A stretch of DNA of 64,000 nucleotides. It comes from Thermoleophilia bacterium. Its GTDB lineage: Bacteria > Actinomycetota > Thermoleophilia > Gaiellales > SKUG01. Positions 1-8,028 of this stretch are shown here, one piece after another; the stretch's first letter is position 1; each line of letters begins with the position of its first letter. The stretch is taken from NCBI GenBank assembly GCA_025964555.1, contig JAOPYQ010000031.1:1-64000 (forward strand). Reading direction: 5' to 3'. The position numbers and the translations under genes are program-made. The notes under the pieces were generated by a model that had not been told where the DNA came from, did no database searches, and saw only the letters and a list, made by a program, of their open reading frames with translations.

Positions 1-508
1 TGGAACGACCCTCGAAGATGCCGTCCTCGATCTCGTCGAGCTTGTGGCCGATCTTGTCGAGGATGGGGAAGCAGTAGTCGAACAGCTCGCTGAGCACCGT
101 GTAGAGGATGAATCCCGGGCCCTTCTCGAACAGCTCGTCGCGGAACGCGTCGTCGGCCTGGCTGCGGTGGAAGACGCGACCGAGGGCGCGCAGTGGCTGG
201 CTCGAACAGGTGATGAGGTAGTCCGGTCCGACGAAGATGTCGAGCTCGGCGGTGCCGAGGCGTCCGGCGCTCTTGTCGTAGCGCGGGAAGTGCAGCACGA
301 CGAACAGGTAGTCGGCGTACTCGTCGACCTTCGGGCGCTGGCGCCGGGAGAGGACGTCCTCGTAGTCCAGCTCGTGGAACTCGAACTCCTCGGCGACGGC
401 GGCCATCTCGATCGTGCCGGGCCGCTCGATGTGGAGCCAGCGAAGTCCGCGCTGTTCCTCGGTCGCGGGAACGTCCACGCGTTCGATCCGCGGTGCGCGC
501 TCGGGCAT
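1..508 (-). CDS. corA: CorA-family metal ion transporter, N-terminal part (gene runs off the window)
   Basis: The reverse strand of the first 508 bases encodes about 168 residues beginning MPERAPRIERVDV. They match the cytoplasmic N-terminal domain of CorA-type Mg2+/Co2+ transporters: WLHIERPG, the segment DYLFVVLHFPRYD, ELDIFVGPDYLIT, then a long helix with DYCFPILDKIGHKLDEIEDGIFEG. The membrane helices and GMN motif would lie beyond base 1. The ATG at 508 is the first reasonable start and has no strong ribosome binding site. It diverges from the glycosidase remnant. Family assignment rests on recalled motif patterns. Confidence 0.8.
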   Translation of the reverse strand, partial: MPERAPRIERVDVPATEEQRGLRWLHIERPGTIEMAAVAEEFEFHELDYEDVLSRRQRPKVDEYADYLFVVLHFPRYDKSAGRLGTAELDIFVGPDYLITCSSQPLRALGRVFHRSQADDAFRDELFEKGPGFILYTVLSELFDYCFPILDKIGHKLDEIEDGIFEGRS

Positions 509-649
509 CGCGGCGGGAAGCTTGGGACCTCGGGGCCCGCGACGGATGCGTGGGATCAGCGGCACGCTGGAATGGTACCCGCTGGGTCGCGGTCACGATC
601 CTGCCGGGCGCGTCCTGCGCCGGGTCGGGTCAGGCCTTCGCAACGGGTC

Positions 650-1145
650 GACGCCCGCGATCTCCGAGTTCGGCGCGTCCGACGAACTGGAGGACGTCGC
701 CCGCGTGACCGCGCTCGCCGACCAGAACATGCAGTCGTGGTTCTTCTGGCACTACGGCGCGTGGCAGGACCCGACCGGCGCGCCACACGTGCAGGGGCTC
801 TTCACCGACGACCTCGATCGTCCGGGATCGCTCAAGTCCCGCAAGGCAGATGCGCTCGTGCGAACGTATCCGCAGGCCGTCGCCGGAATCCCGCTCCAGT
901 TCGGCTTCGATGCGACGAGGATGGATCGTCGCTTCACGATGACCTACGTGCCGGACCTGTCGATCGTCCAGGAGACCGTCGTGCACGTGCCGCCACGCCA
1001 CTATCCGGACGGCTACGACGTGTACCTGACCGGGCCTGCGCTGGTGACGTCGGCACCCAACGCGACGCTGCTCACGCTGCAGAAGACCGGTGCGCGTGGT
1101 GCGGTGCGCGTCGTCGTGCAGCGTCACGGTGCGCCGCTCGTCTGA
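650..1145 (+). pseudogene. 5'-truncated GH5 endoglycoceramidase/cellulase-like remnant
   Basis: The frame ending with TGA at 1145 encodes TPAISEFGASDELEDVARVTALADQNMQSW and onward. This resembles the C-terminal third of GH5 endoglycosylceramidase-like enzymes. EFGA is the strand carrying the catalytic nucleophile Glu, FFWHYGAW is the last barrel strand, and QFGFDATRMDRRFTMTYVPD leads into the C-terminal beta domain. A full enzyme needs about 300 more N-terminal residues, including the acid/base Glu, but only about 140 bases separate this frame from the corA start. No plausible upstream exon-like frame is visible. I therefore read it as a decayed relic left by a deletion; the homology boundary near 650 is approximate. 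Confidence 0.6.
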
Positions 1146-1223
1146 GCGTCGTTCGTTCGAAAAACGTGTGTGCTCGAACGTACTGTTCATGCGTGAGGGT
1201 TCGTCTGCCGATGCAGGAAGTTC

Positions 1224-3722
1224 ATGGGGCCGCCCACGCCACCTCGACATCCTCGACGCCTGCCCGCTCGTGTCATCGCGGCGATCCTCTGCCTGCTCAC
1301 GGCGACCGGGGCAGCGACGCTGGGATCCGCGAACGGGGCAAGCTCCGGCACCGTGGTCAGCGCACAGGTCCCCAGCGCGGTGATGCTGACGACCGGCTGC
1401 TCCGCAGGCATCTCCCACGAATTCGGGAACGTGCTGCCGAACTCGCCGACGACGACCTCGACCACGACGCCATGCACGATGACTTTCCAGTCGAGCAACG
1501 ACAGCGCGCAGCTGCGGATCGGCCAGAAGGATGGCGGCCTCGGCGCGAATGCGATGGGACTGTCGTCGCCGGCGTTCGTGGATGCCACCTACGACCAGGA
1601 TCACCTGACCGACGTCGATCAACACGACACGAACAACGGGTGGGCCGTCGGTCGCGACGGAATGCTGCTGCAGACCACCAACGGCTCGACGTGGACCGAT
1701 CGGAGCGCAGGCGTCGCGGCGTTCCTGGTGGGGCACTGGATGGAGGCGGTGGACGTCGTCGACGGTGCGCCCGCGACGGCGTTCATCGGTGGCAACAGCT
1801 CCCGGCTCGTGCGCATCGATGCAGCGAACACCGGCGCGCCGACGTATGCCGACCTGACCGCGCGACTGAACTGGGGCTCCGACGGCGTGGAATCGATCCT
1901 CGCCGTGTCAGCCTCGGAGCTCATCGTCATCGGCTACAACGGACGCGTCGCGCGCAGCACCAACGCGAACCTCACGCCGGCGTCGGTCACGTTCGCGAAC
2001 TACACGCTCGGTGCGGCTGGCAACTTCGACATCGTTCGCGCCGCCGCCAACACGTACTACATCAGCGGTGACACCGACATCTGGAAGACCACGAACGGCG
2101 CGGTCAACAACGTTCCGGGTGACTGGGCGCCCATGACGGCCGGCCACGCACTCGGCATCGCCGCTTCGGACGCGACCCACATCTACGCAGCAGGGTGGAA
2201 CGGCAAGCTCGCGACCAGTGCCGGCGGCGCATTCACCTACCGGACGGTAGCCGCCCGAACGCAGTCCGCCCTCCGCAGCGCAGCGGCCGCGGGCAGCGCA
2301 GCCCCCGGCACGGCTTGGGTGGCCGGCGAGCACGGCGAGCTGTGGAAGACCACGTCCAGTGGGGTGACGTGGACACGGCAGGTGCTCCCGACGTCCAACC
2401 AGATCTTCAACATCTCGGCCGTCAGCGACCAGATCCTCGTGGCGGTGGGAGCAGACACGCTCATCATGCGAAGCGGAGACGGCGGCACCACCTGGACGAA
2501 GCAGTCGTACTCGGCGGGCGGCCTGAGCCAGCTCAACGCAGTCGACGTCGACCCGACCGACGGCCGCGTCGCCGTCGCCGTGGGCGGGAACGGGGGCACG
2601 GGCAGCGCGGCGCTCATCCGTCGGACCACGGACGGCGGCGCGAGCTGGACGACGATCGTTCCGCCGACCAGCGAGGCGCTGTTCGACGTCGCGTTCGCGT
2701 CGAGCACGGTCGTCTGGGCGGTCGGCGAGTCGGGCACGATCCTCAAGTCCGCAAATGCCGGCGTCACCTGGACTGTGCAGCCGTCCCCGACGGGACTTCG
2801 CCTGGACGCCATCGCCGCGCGCAGCGAGGTCGAGCTGTGGGCCGTCGGCGAACAGGGTGTCGTCCTGTCCACGGCCAACGGCGGATCATCGTGGGTCGTG
2901 CGTCCCGCCGGAACATCGACGTGGCTGCAGGATGTCGTGGTGACGAGCACGGGCACGGTCGTGATCGCCGGCAACGACAGCGTCGTTCGCCGGTCCACGG
3001 ACGGTGGCACCGTCTGGAATGCCGCGACCGTTCCCGGGGCCGGAGGGCAGGTCCTGGCGCTGAGCGCAGCAACCGACACGACCATGTTCGCGGTGGAGGA
3101 CGTCTCCGAGGACATCTGGCGCAGCATTGACGGAGGCGTGAACTGGGCCGCCCTGAACGCGTCCACCAACGACAATCCCGTCGACGTGTCGGCGGTCGAT
3201 TCAGTCGTGTACAGCGTCGGGGCATGGGGTCGGTCGCAGCGCTCGGACGACTCGGGGGCGACGTGGAACAGCACCCGTGTGGCGTCCAATGGCGCGCTCT
3301 ATGGGATCGCGCTCGCGGACTCCCACACCGCCTACGCCGTCGGTGAGGGTGGCGCGATCCAGGTCGCCTCGCCGAACGGAAGCGTCAACGCGCTCGTGAA
3401 CAACTACGCGTTCGCTGGCTCGGACTGGGACACCGCGGCGTCGACCAGCATGTTCGGCGTGTGCATCCAGGACGTCACCGCCACGACCGCCATCGCGGCA
3501 GGCTGGACCGAGGACGCCGCGAACGTCGCCGGACGGTGCGAGGCGCTCGACACCGATCCCTGGGCGGCGATCCCGGCCACGCAGTCCAAGGTCGCGACCA
3601 CGTCTGGAGCGGGCGTCGTCGGGCGGGTCGACTTCGTCTGGGGATTCCGACCGAAGAATTCGCAGATCCCGGGGCGATACACGGCCGCCGTCGTGTTCGA
3701 GGCGCTGGCGCCGAGCACGTAG
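1224..3722 (+). CDS. secreted YCF48/BNR-repeat beta-propeller protein
   Basis: An 832-residue protein whose ATG follows AGGAAG closely. It has an N-terminal signal peptide (basic start, then VIAAILCLLTATGAATLG). The body carries at least eight Asp-box-like repeats of the form S/T-x-D/N-x-G-x-x-W, for example STDGGTVW, SGDGGTTWTKQ, SANAGVTWTVQ and SDDSGATWNS. These are typical of YCF48/photosystem II assembly-like and sialidase-type propellers. The first ~100 and last ~90 residues form flanking domains not recognised here. The protein is probably extracellular or wall-associated; its substrate is unknown. A minus-strand tRNA gene follows 16 bases after the stop. Confidence 0.75.
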   Translation: MGPPTPPRHPRRLPARVIAAILCLLTATGAATLGSANGASSGTVVSAQVPSAVMLTTGCSAGISHEFGNVLPNSPTTTSTTTPCTMTFQSSNDSAQLRIGQKDGGLGANAMGLSSPAFVDATYDQDHLTDVDQHDTNNGWAVGRDGMLLQTTNGSTWTDRSAGVAAFLVGHWMEAVDVVDGAPATAFIGGNSSRLVRIDAANTGAPTYADLTARLNWGSDGVESILAVSASELIVIGYNGRVARSTNANLTPASVTFANYTLGAAGNFDIVRAAANTYYISGDTDIWKTTNGAVNNVPGDWAPMTAGHALGIAASDATHIYAAGWNGKLATSAGGAFTYRTVAARTQSALRSAAAAGSAAPGTAWVAGEHGELWKTTSSGVTWTRQVLPTSNQIFNISAVSDQILVAVGADTLIMRSGDGGTTWTKQSYSAGGLSQLNAVDVDPTDGRVAVAVGGNGGTGSAALIRRTTDGGASWTTIVPPTSEALFDVAFASSTVVWAVGESGTILKSANAGVTWTVQPSPTGLRLDAIAARSEVELWAVGEQGVVLSTANGGSSWVVRPAGTSTWLQDVVVTSTGTVVIAGNDSVVRRSTDGGTVWNAATVPGAGGQVLALSAATDTTMFAVEDVSEDIWRSIDGGVNWAALNASTNDNPVDVSAVDSVVYSVGAWGRSQRSDDSGATWNSTRVASNGALYGIALADSHTAYAVGEGGAIQVASPNGSVNALVNNYAFAGSDWDTAASTSMFGVCIQDVTATTAIAAGWTEDAANVAGRCEALDTDPWAAIPATQSKVATTSGAGVVGRVDFVWGFRPKNSQIPGRYTAAVVFEALAPST

Positions 3723-3738
3723 CTCGATGCGAGTTGAG

Positions 3739-3810
3739 TACCCCCGGCTGGAGTCGAACCAGCGCACATGGCTTCGGAGGCCAATGCTCTATCCACTGAG
3801 CTACGGGGGC
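3739..3810 (-). tRNA. tRNA-Arg (anticodon CCG)
   Basis: The reverse strand folds as a cloverleaf. The acceptor stem GCCCCCG pairs with CGGGGGU through one G-U at the end. The D-arm sequence TAGCTCAGTGG is present, the anticodon loop CTCCGAA gives CCG (reads CGG, Arg), and the T-arm is GCTGG-TTCGACT-CCAGC, with discriminator A. The 3' CCA is not encoded. The outermost anticodon-stem pair is a mismatch (U-U), which is tolerated in some tRNAs. Confidence 0.93.
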
Positions 3811-4098
3811 GGGTTGGATCATCCTAGCCGTCGCCGCGCCGCTCGCACACGATGTTCCCCGGCCTCGCGCGCGCGTACACGAGCGCGTGACGACGATTCG
3901 GTCGCGTGGGGCCTGTCATGCATGCGCTGACGGTGCCGATCCGACGCGCGGACGCGGGTTCCCGACGGTGGTCCATGGATCGAATCAAGCCGGGCGCGGG
4001 GGGTCCGAGTGAGTGAACCTCAGGACTTCGTAAAGGTGGGTGAGGTTTACCGCGTTTCGGGGGTCTGGGCCGAGGTAACCCCGTCCGGGCTATAGCAC

Positions 4099-4125
4099 TC
4101 AAGTCGAGCTGCAGTGGACCGATAG
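4099..4125 (+). promoter_or_regulatory. sigma-28 (FliA/SigD)-type promoter of the secreted wall protein
   Basis: TCAAGTCG (4099-4106), 11 bases, ACCGATAG (4118-4125) matches the FliA consensus TAAAGTTT-N11-GCCGATAA in spacing and core. It lies 34 bases upstream of the ATG at 4160, which has its own AAAGGA. Unlike most copies in this window there is no TTGCA box about 30 bases upstream. The rest of the 3811-4159 gap holds no gene that I can see. Confidence 0.65.
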
Positions 4126-4159
4126 TGACGGGCAAGCTACGCACCAAAAGGATTTCGAA

Positions 4160-5698
4160 ATGCGCAAGCTCCAGCGACATCGTCGCTCCCTGACCTGGCT
4201 CGCCAGCCTCTCCGTTGCCGCTGTCGTGGCGACGGCAGGCGCGACCGCCGTGCTCGCCGAAGGCCCCGAGGGCTGCACGACGCCCGCCGGGACCGTGGTG
4301 ACCGCCGAGCAGGCCGCCGCCGATCCGACGCTGTGCCCCGCCGACGCGGGCGCCGCACCGGCACCTGCTCCTGCCCCCGATCCGGCACCGGCTCCCGAGC
4401 CGACGCCCGATCCCGCCCCGACGCCCGATCCGGCACCGACGACCGACCCCGCACCGGTCGATCCCGCACCCACCGATCCTGCGCCGACGACGCCAGCGCC
4501 GACGGATCCCGCACCGATCACGGCCGTCGAGCCGACCACCGCCGATCCTGCGCCGACGACGCCCGCTCCGAGTGATCCGGCACCGACGACGCCGGCTCCC
4601 GCGGACCCCGCGCCGACGACCGGAGGCGAGCCGACCGCGAAGCAGCCGACTGCAACGCAGCCGACCGCGACGCAGCCCGCGCCGACGCGGCCGACTCGCG
4701 GCACGCATCGTCCGGCCGCGCCGAAGCCGCCGAAGGCCGATCCCGCCACCGAGCAGGCGAACGAGGTCCTCAAGGCCAAGCGCTTCCAGTCCGCGCCGTT
4801 CCGCGACGCCCGACTGTTCCGCGAGCAGTTCACTCCGACAGGTCGCATCCCTGCTCAGCCGCAGATGCCCGAGGCGGACGCGCAGCTCCTGGCCGACGCG
4901 GCGAAAGGAACCGGCACGAGCTGGGCGACCCTCACCGCCGTGGCGTGGCTCGAGTCCCGCTGGAGCGACCCGAGCGCGGGAGGCATCGTCGGACGACGAC
5001 TGACACCTGCCGCGTGGGCCGCCTACGGCACGGACGGCGACGGCGACGGACGCGTGACGCGCTCGAGCCGAGCCGACCAGGCCCGTACCGTCGCGGTCTT
5101 CCTGGCCGAGGCCCGCAGCCGTGATCGCGCCGCGCTCGAGGCGTACTTCTCGGGTACCAAGCGCGAGGTGATGGCCGAGCGGGCACTGTTCCTGGCCGAT
5201 TACTACGACGCGCTCGGCAAGGACGCGCTCGTCAACGGTCTCGACGATCCCGAGGTCCGCGCCGCGCTCGAGGAGCGCACGCTGGCCGACGACACCATCG
5301 AGATCTACGACGGTGGTCGCAGCGACATCGAGGCGGGTCTCATCGATCCGCGCAGCCTCGTGACGCTGCGGTTCCTGGCCAACCGCTTCGACTCGGTCAC
5401 GGTCTCGTCCATGATCAGCGGCCACGGCGTGTACACGGCGAGCGGCAACGTCTCGCTGCACTCCTACGGCCAGGCGATCGACATCGCCGCGCTCGGTGGC
5501 GAATCGATCCTGGGCAACCAGCAGCGCGGCGGCAAGACGTGGCACGCGGTGCAGGACGTGCTCCTGCTGCCCAAGTCGATGCAGCCGGCCGAGCTCATCA
5601 CGCTGTGGGACATGGGCGGCGCGTCCTTCGCGCTGGCCGATCACCACGACCACATCCACATCGGCTTCAAGACCGAGGCAGGTCCCCAGCTCCCGTAA
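4160..5698 (+). CDS. secreted peptidoglycan-active protein with Pro/Ala/Thr-Asp-Pro linker
   Basis: 512 residues. A signal peptide (MRKLQRHRRSLTWLASLSVAAVVATAG) is followed by a ~130-residue low-complexity linker of PAPTDPAP/PTPDPAP units that probably spans the wall. A lysozyme-like helical domain comes next (LLADAAKGTGTSWATLTAVAWLESRW, with a Glu in the position expected for lytic transglycosylases). The C-terminal domain ends in DHHDHIHIGF, a His-rich motif seen in M15/M23-like wall peptidase modules. The ATG has a good AAAGGA site. A sigma-28-type promoter sits immediately upstream, suggesting wall remodelling coupled to flagellar assembly. The exact bond cleaved cannot be told from sequence. 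Confidence 0.7.
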   Translation: MRKLQRHRRSLTWLASLSVAAVVATAGATAVLAEGPEGCTTPAGTVVTAEQAAADPTLCPADAGAAPAPAPAPDPAPAPEPTPDPAPTPDPAPTTDPAPVDPAPTDPAPTTPAPTDPAPITAVEPTTADPAPTTPAPSDPAPTTPAPADPAPTTGGEPTAKQPTATQPTATQPAPTRPTRGTHRPAAPKPPKADPATEQANEVLKAKRFQSAPFRDARLFREQFTPTGRIPAQPQMPEADAQLLADAAKGTGTSWATLTAVAWLESRWSDPSAGGIVGRRLTPAAWAAYGTDGDGDGRVTRSSRADQARTVAVFLAEARSRDRAALEAYFSGTKREVMAERALFLADYYDALGKDALVNGLDDPEVRAALEERTLADDTIEIYDGGRSDIEAGLIDPRSLVTLRFLANRFDSVTVSSMISGHGVYTASGNVSLHSYGQAIDIAALGGESILGNQQRGGKTWHAVQDVLLLPKSMQPAELITLWDMGGASFALADHHDHIHIGFKTEAGPQLP

Positions 5699-5773
5699 CA
5701 CTGATACCGGCTGCGGTCACCCGATCCCGGGTATCGCGCCTCTCGCGGCAGCCCTGCGCGCCGCCATCATCCA

Positions 5774-5821
5774 GTCGAGGTCCATTCGTGGTGGGATACT
5801 TCCCCCCGAATGGACCTCGAC
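5774..5821. repeat. 15-bp perfect inverted repeat enclosing the rnz start codon
   Basis: GTCGAGGTCCATTCG (5774-5788) is perfectly repeated in inverse as CGAATGGACCTCGAC (5807-5821), with 18 bases between. The rnz ATG (5810-5812) lies inside the right arm. If transcription begins upstream, the start codon would be sequestered in a 15-bp stem. If it begins just before 5810 (GATACT at 5795-5800 could be a -10), the message would be nearly leaderless and the palindrome would instead be an operator. Confidence 0.7.
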
Positions 5822-6796
5822 GTCGTCTTCCTCGGAACAGCAGCCTCCGTGCCCTCGGCAGGGCGAGGGCTGTCGAGCATGCTCATCCGTCGCGGCGGCG
5901 ACCGCATCCTCATCGACTGCGGCGAGGGCACGCAGCGCCAGCTCATGCGCTCGACGGGCCTCGCCGACCTCGACGTCATCCTCATCACGCACCTGCACGC
6001 CGACCACGTGCTCGGCCTCCCGGGCCTGGTCAAGACGTTCGGGCTTCGCGATCGCGACAAGCCCCTGGTCATCGCCGGCCCGCCGGCGCTCCAGCAGTTC
6101 TGGGCCGCGATGCGACGCACCGTGATCGGCACGTTGCCGTACGACATCGAGATCGTGCCGGTGCACCACGAGGTCGCCTGGAGTGGCGAGGACTACCGCA
6201 TCGAGGCCGTACCAACCGAGCACGGCATCCCGAGCGTCGGCTACGCACTGATCGAGGACGATCGTCCCGGCCGCTTCGATGCCGATCGCGCACGCGAGCT
6301 GGGTGTCACGGACGTGCGCGAGTTCGGCGTCCTGCAACGTGGAGGCGACGTGGTCACCGAGGCGGGGGAGACCGTTCGCCCGGCAGACGTGCTCGGCGAG
6401 CACCGGCTCGGGCGCAAGATCGTCTACACGGGCGACACGGCGGCGTGCAGCTCGGTCCGCGAGGCGGCACGCGACGCGACTCTGCTCGTGCACGAGGCCA
6501 CGTTCCTGCAGGAAGACGCCGAACGTGCACGACAGACCCATCACTCCACGGCGCTCGACGCCGCGCTGACCGCGGCGGCCGCCAACGTCCGCATGCTCGC
6601 GCTCACGCACGTGTCGACACGGTACGTGCCACGCACGCTCGAGGAGGAGGCGACGGCCGTCTTCGACACTGCGTTCGTCGCGCGCGACTTCGATCGCATC
6701 GACCTGCCCTTTCCCGAACGCGGCGAACCGGTCCACGAGCCGCGCGGTGGTCGTCCTCGGCACGAGTCCGCCGAGGCCGCAACCTCGGAACGATGA
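5810..6796 (+). CDS. rnz: ribonuclease Z (tRNA 3'-processing endonuclease)
   Basis: 328 residues of the metallo-beta-lactamase fold. The family N-terminus is VFLGTAASVPSAGRG. The Zn-binding signature HLHADH is at residues 61-66, later ligands are in YTGDTAA, and a His lies in LALTHVSTRY. The length is close to the usual ~307-330. It cleaves the 3' trailer of tRNA precursors; tRNA-Arg(CCG) here lacks an encoded CCA, which fits a need for RNase Z. The stop overlaps the next start (ATGA at 6793-6796), implying translational coupling. The start lies within a perfect inverted repeat. Confidence 0.93.
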   Translation: MDLDVVFLGTAASVPSAGRGLSSMLIRRGGDRILIDCGEGTQRQLMRSTGLADLDVILITHLHADHVLGLPGLVKTFGLRDRDKPLVIAGPPALQQFWAAMRRTVIGTLPYDIEIVPVHHEVAWSGEDYRIEAVPTEHGIPSVGYALIEDDRPGRFDADRARELGVTDVREFGVLQRGGDVVTEAGETVRPADVLGEHRLGRKIVYTGDTAACSSVREAARDATLLVHEATFLQEDAERARQTHHSTALDAALTAAAANVRMLALTHVSTRYVPRTLEEEATAVFDTAFVARDFDRIDLPFPERGEPVHEPRGGRPRHESAEAATSER

Positions 6797-8028
6797 CGAT
6801 GACGATGCCGACGACGAGCATCGTCATCCTCACGCGCAACCAGCTCGACTACACGACGCAGTGCGTCGACGGCATCGCGCGCACGACACCCGAGCCACAC
6901 GAGCTCGTGTTCGTCGACAACGGATCGACGGACGGCACCGTCGAGTACCTGCGATCGCTCCCCGACGCGATCGTCATCGAGAACGGGCGCAACCTGGGCT
7001 TCGGCGGCGGATGCAACCTGGGGATCGCGGCGAGCGCAGGGGAGCGCATCCTGCTGCTCAACAACGATGTCGTGCCGACCGCGGGATGGCTCGCCGAGCT
7101 GCATGCGGCGCTCGATTCGGGCGAGCGGATCGGACTGGCTGGACCGCGCTCCAACCGCATCGTCGGCGTGCAGCAGGTGGACGACGTCGGCTACGAGGAG
7201 GAGACGCTCGACGGTCTCGACGCGTGGAGCGCGAGCTGGCGTGCATCACAGGGCGGGCGACTGACGCGCATCCCGCGGCTCGTCGGGTTCTGCATCCTGA
7301 TGGAGCGTGCGGTCGTCGAACGCATCGGCGGATTCGACCTGCGCTACGGGCTCGGGAATTTCGAGGACGACGACCTGTGCCTGCGTGCCGGGGTGGGCGG
7401 ATTCGAGTGCCGCATCGCGCATGCGTCGTTCGTGCACCACTTCGGGAGCCGCACGTTCGCGGGCGAGGGCATCGACCACGGCGCGACGATCTTCGAGAAC
7501 TACGCACGGTTCGCCGCCGCGTGGCAGCTGACGCCGGAGGAGCTCGATCCGCAGACGCACGGGTATCCGGCCGACCGGCTCATGTCGAGCACGAGGTTCG
7601 ATGCGACGCGTCATCACGCGCCGCTCGTGGGCGTGGCGGATGACGCGGGTCGCGTCGCGCTCGACGGCCATCGCGAGCGTGTGGTGCTCGTGTGCTGCGA
7701 CCGGCTCGATCCCGACGCGACCGAGGTCGTGCTGCGCGCGACGTGCGCGACGTTCGGGCCGAGCGACCCGGTGACGGTGGTCGTGCGGATCGATCCTCGC
7801 GACGGTGTGTCACCCCGACTGCTCGATGCCGTCGCGGACGAGATCGGCGATGCGCAGTTGCCCGACATCGTGGTGGTGGAGGCCTCGGACGAGGACGACC
7901 GCCCGGCGCTGCGGGTCGCGAACGAGGTCGTCGTGCACGGCCGGTTCGGCCCTGCACGACGACTGCTCGCGAATCACCTGGGCGTGCACTGCGTCACGCC
8001 CGAGGACCTGACAGGTCAGACCGGCTGA
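6793..8028 (+). CDS. GT2-family glycosyltransferase
   Basis: 411 residues. The GT-A N-terminal half has SIVILTRNQLDYT, the DNGSTDGT nucleotide-binding segment, ILLLNNDVVP (DXD-like) and the acceptor-side motif FEDDDLCLRA. The ~150-residue C-terminal extension (after DRLMSSTRFD) is not recognised. It is coupled to rnz by an ATGA overlap and ends 13 bases inside the convergent gene at 8016. It probably transfers a sugar in surface-glycan or glycoprotein synthesis; the acceptor is unknown. Confidence 0.8.
   Translation: MTMTMPTTSIVILTRNQLDYTTQCVDGIARTTPEPHELVFVDNGSTDGTVEYLRSLPDAIVIENGRNLGFGGGCNLGIAASAGERILLLNNDVVPTAGWLAELHAALDSGERIGLAGPRSNRIVGVQQVDDVGYEEETLDGLDAWSASWRASQGGRLTRIPRLVGFCILMERAVVERIGGFDLRYGLGNFEDDDLCLRAGVGGFECRIAHASFVHHFGSRTFAGEGIDHGATIFENYARFAAAWQLTPEELDPQTHGYPADRLMSSTRFDATRHHAPLVGVADDAGRVALDGHRERVVLVCCDRLDPDATEVVLRATCATFGPSDPVTVVVRIDPRDGVSPRLLDAVADEIGDAQLPDIVVVEASDEDDRPALRVANEVVVHGRFGPARRLLANHLGVHCVTPEDLTGQTG

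Noticed and set aside
44-2071. 675-residue ORF across the window start
   Set aside because: It is antisense to corA and out of frame with the YCF48 protein; composition is Arg-rich shadow sequence.
3811-4098. Possible c-di-AMP (ydaO-type) riboswitch upstream of the wall protein
   Set aside because: Such switches occur before wall hydrolases in actinobacteria, but the conserved blocks are not present and a sigma-28-type promoter lies downstream of the candidate.
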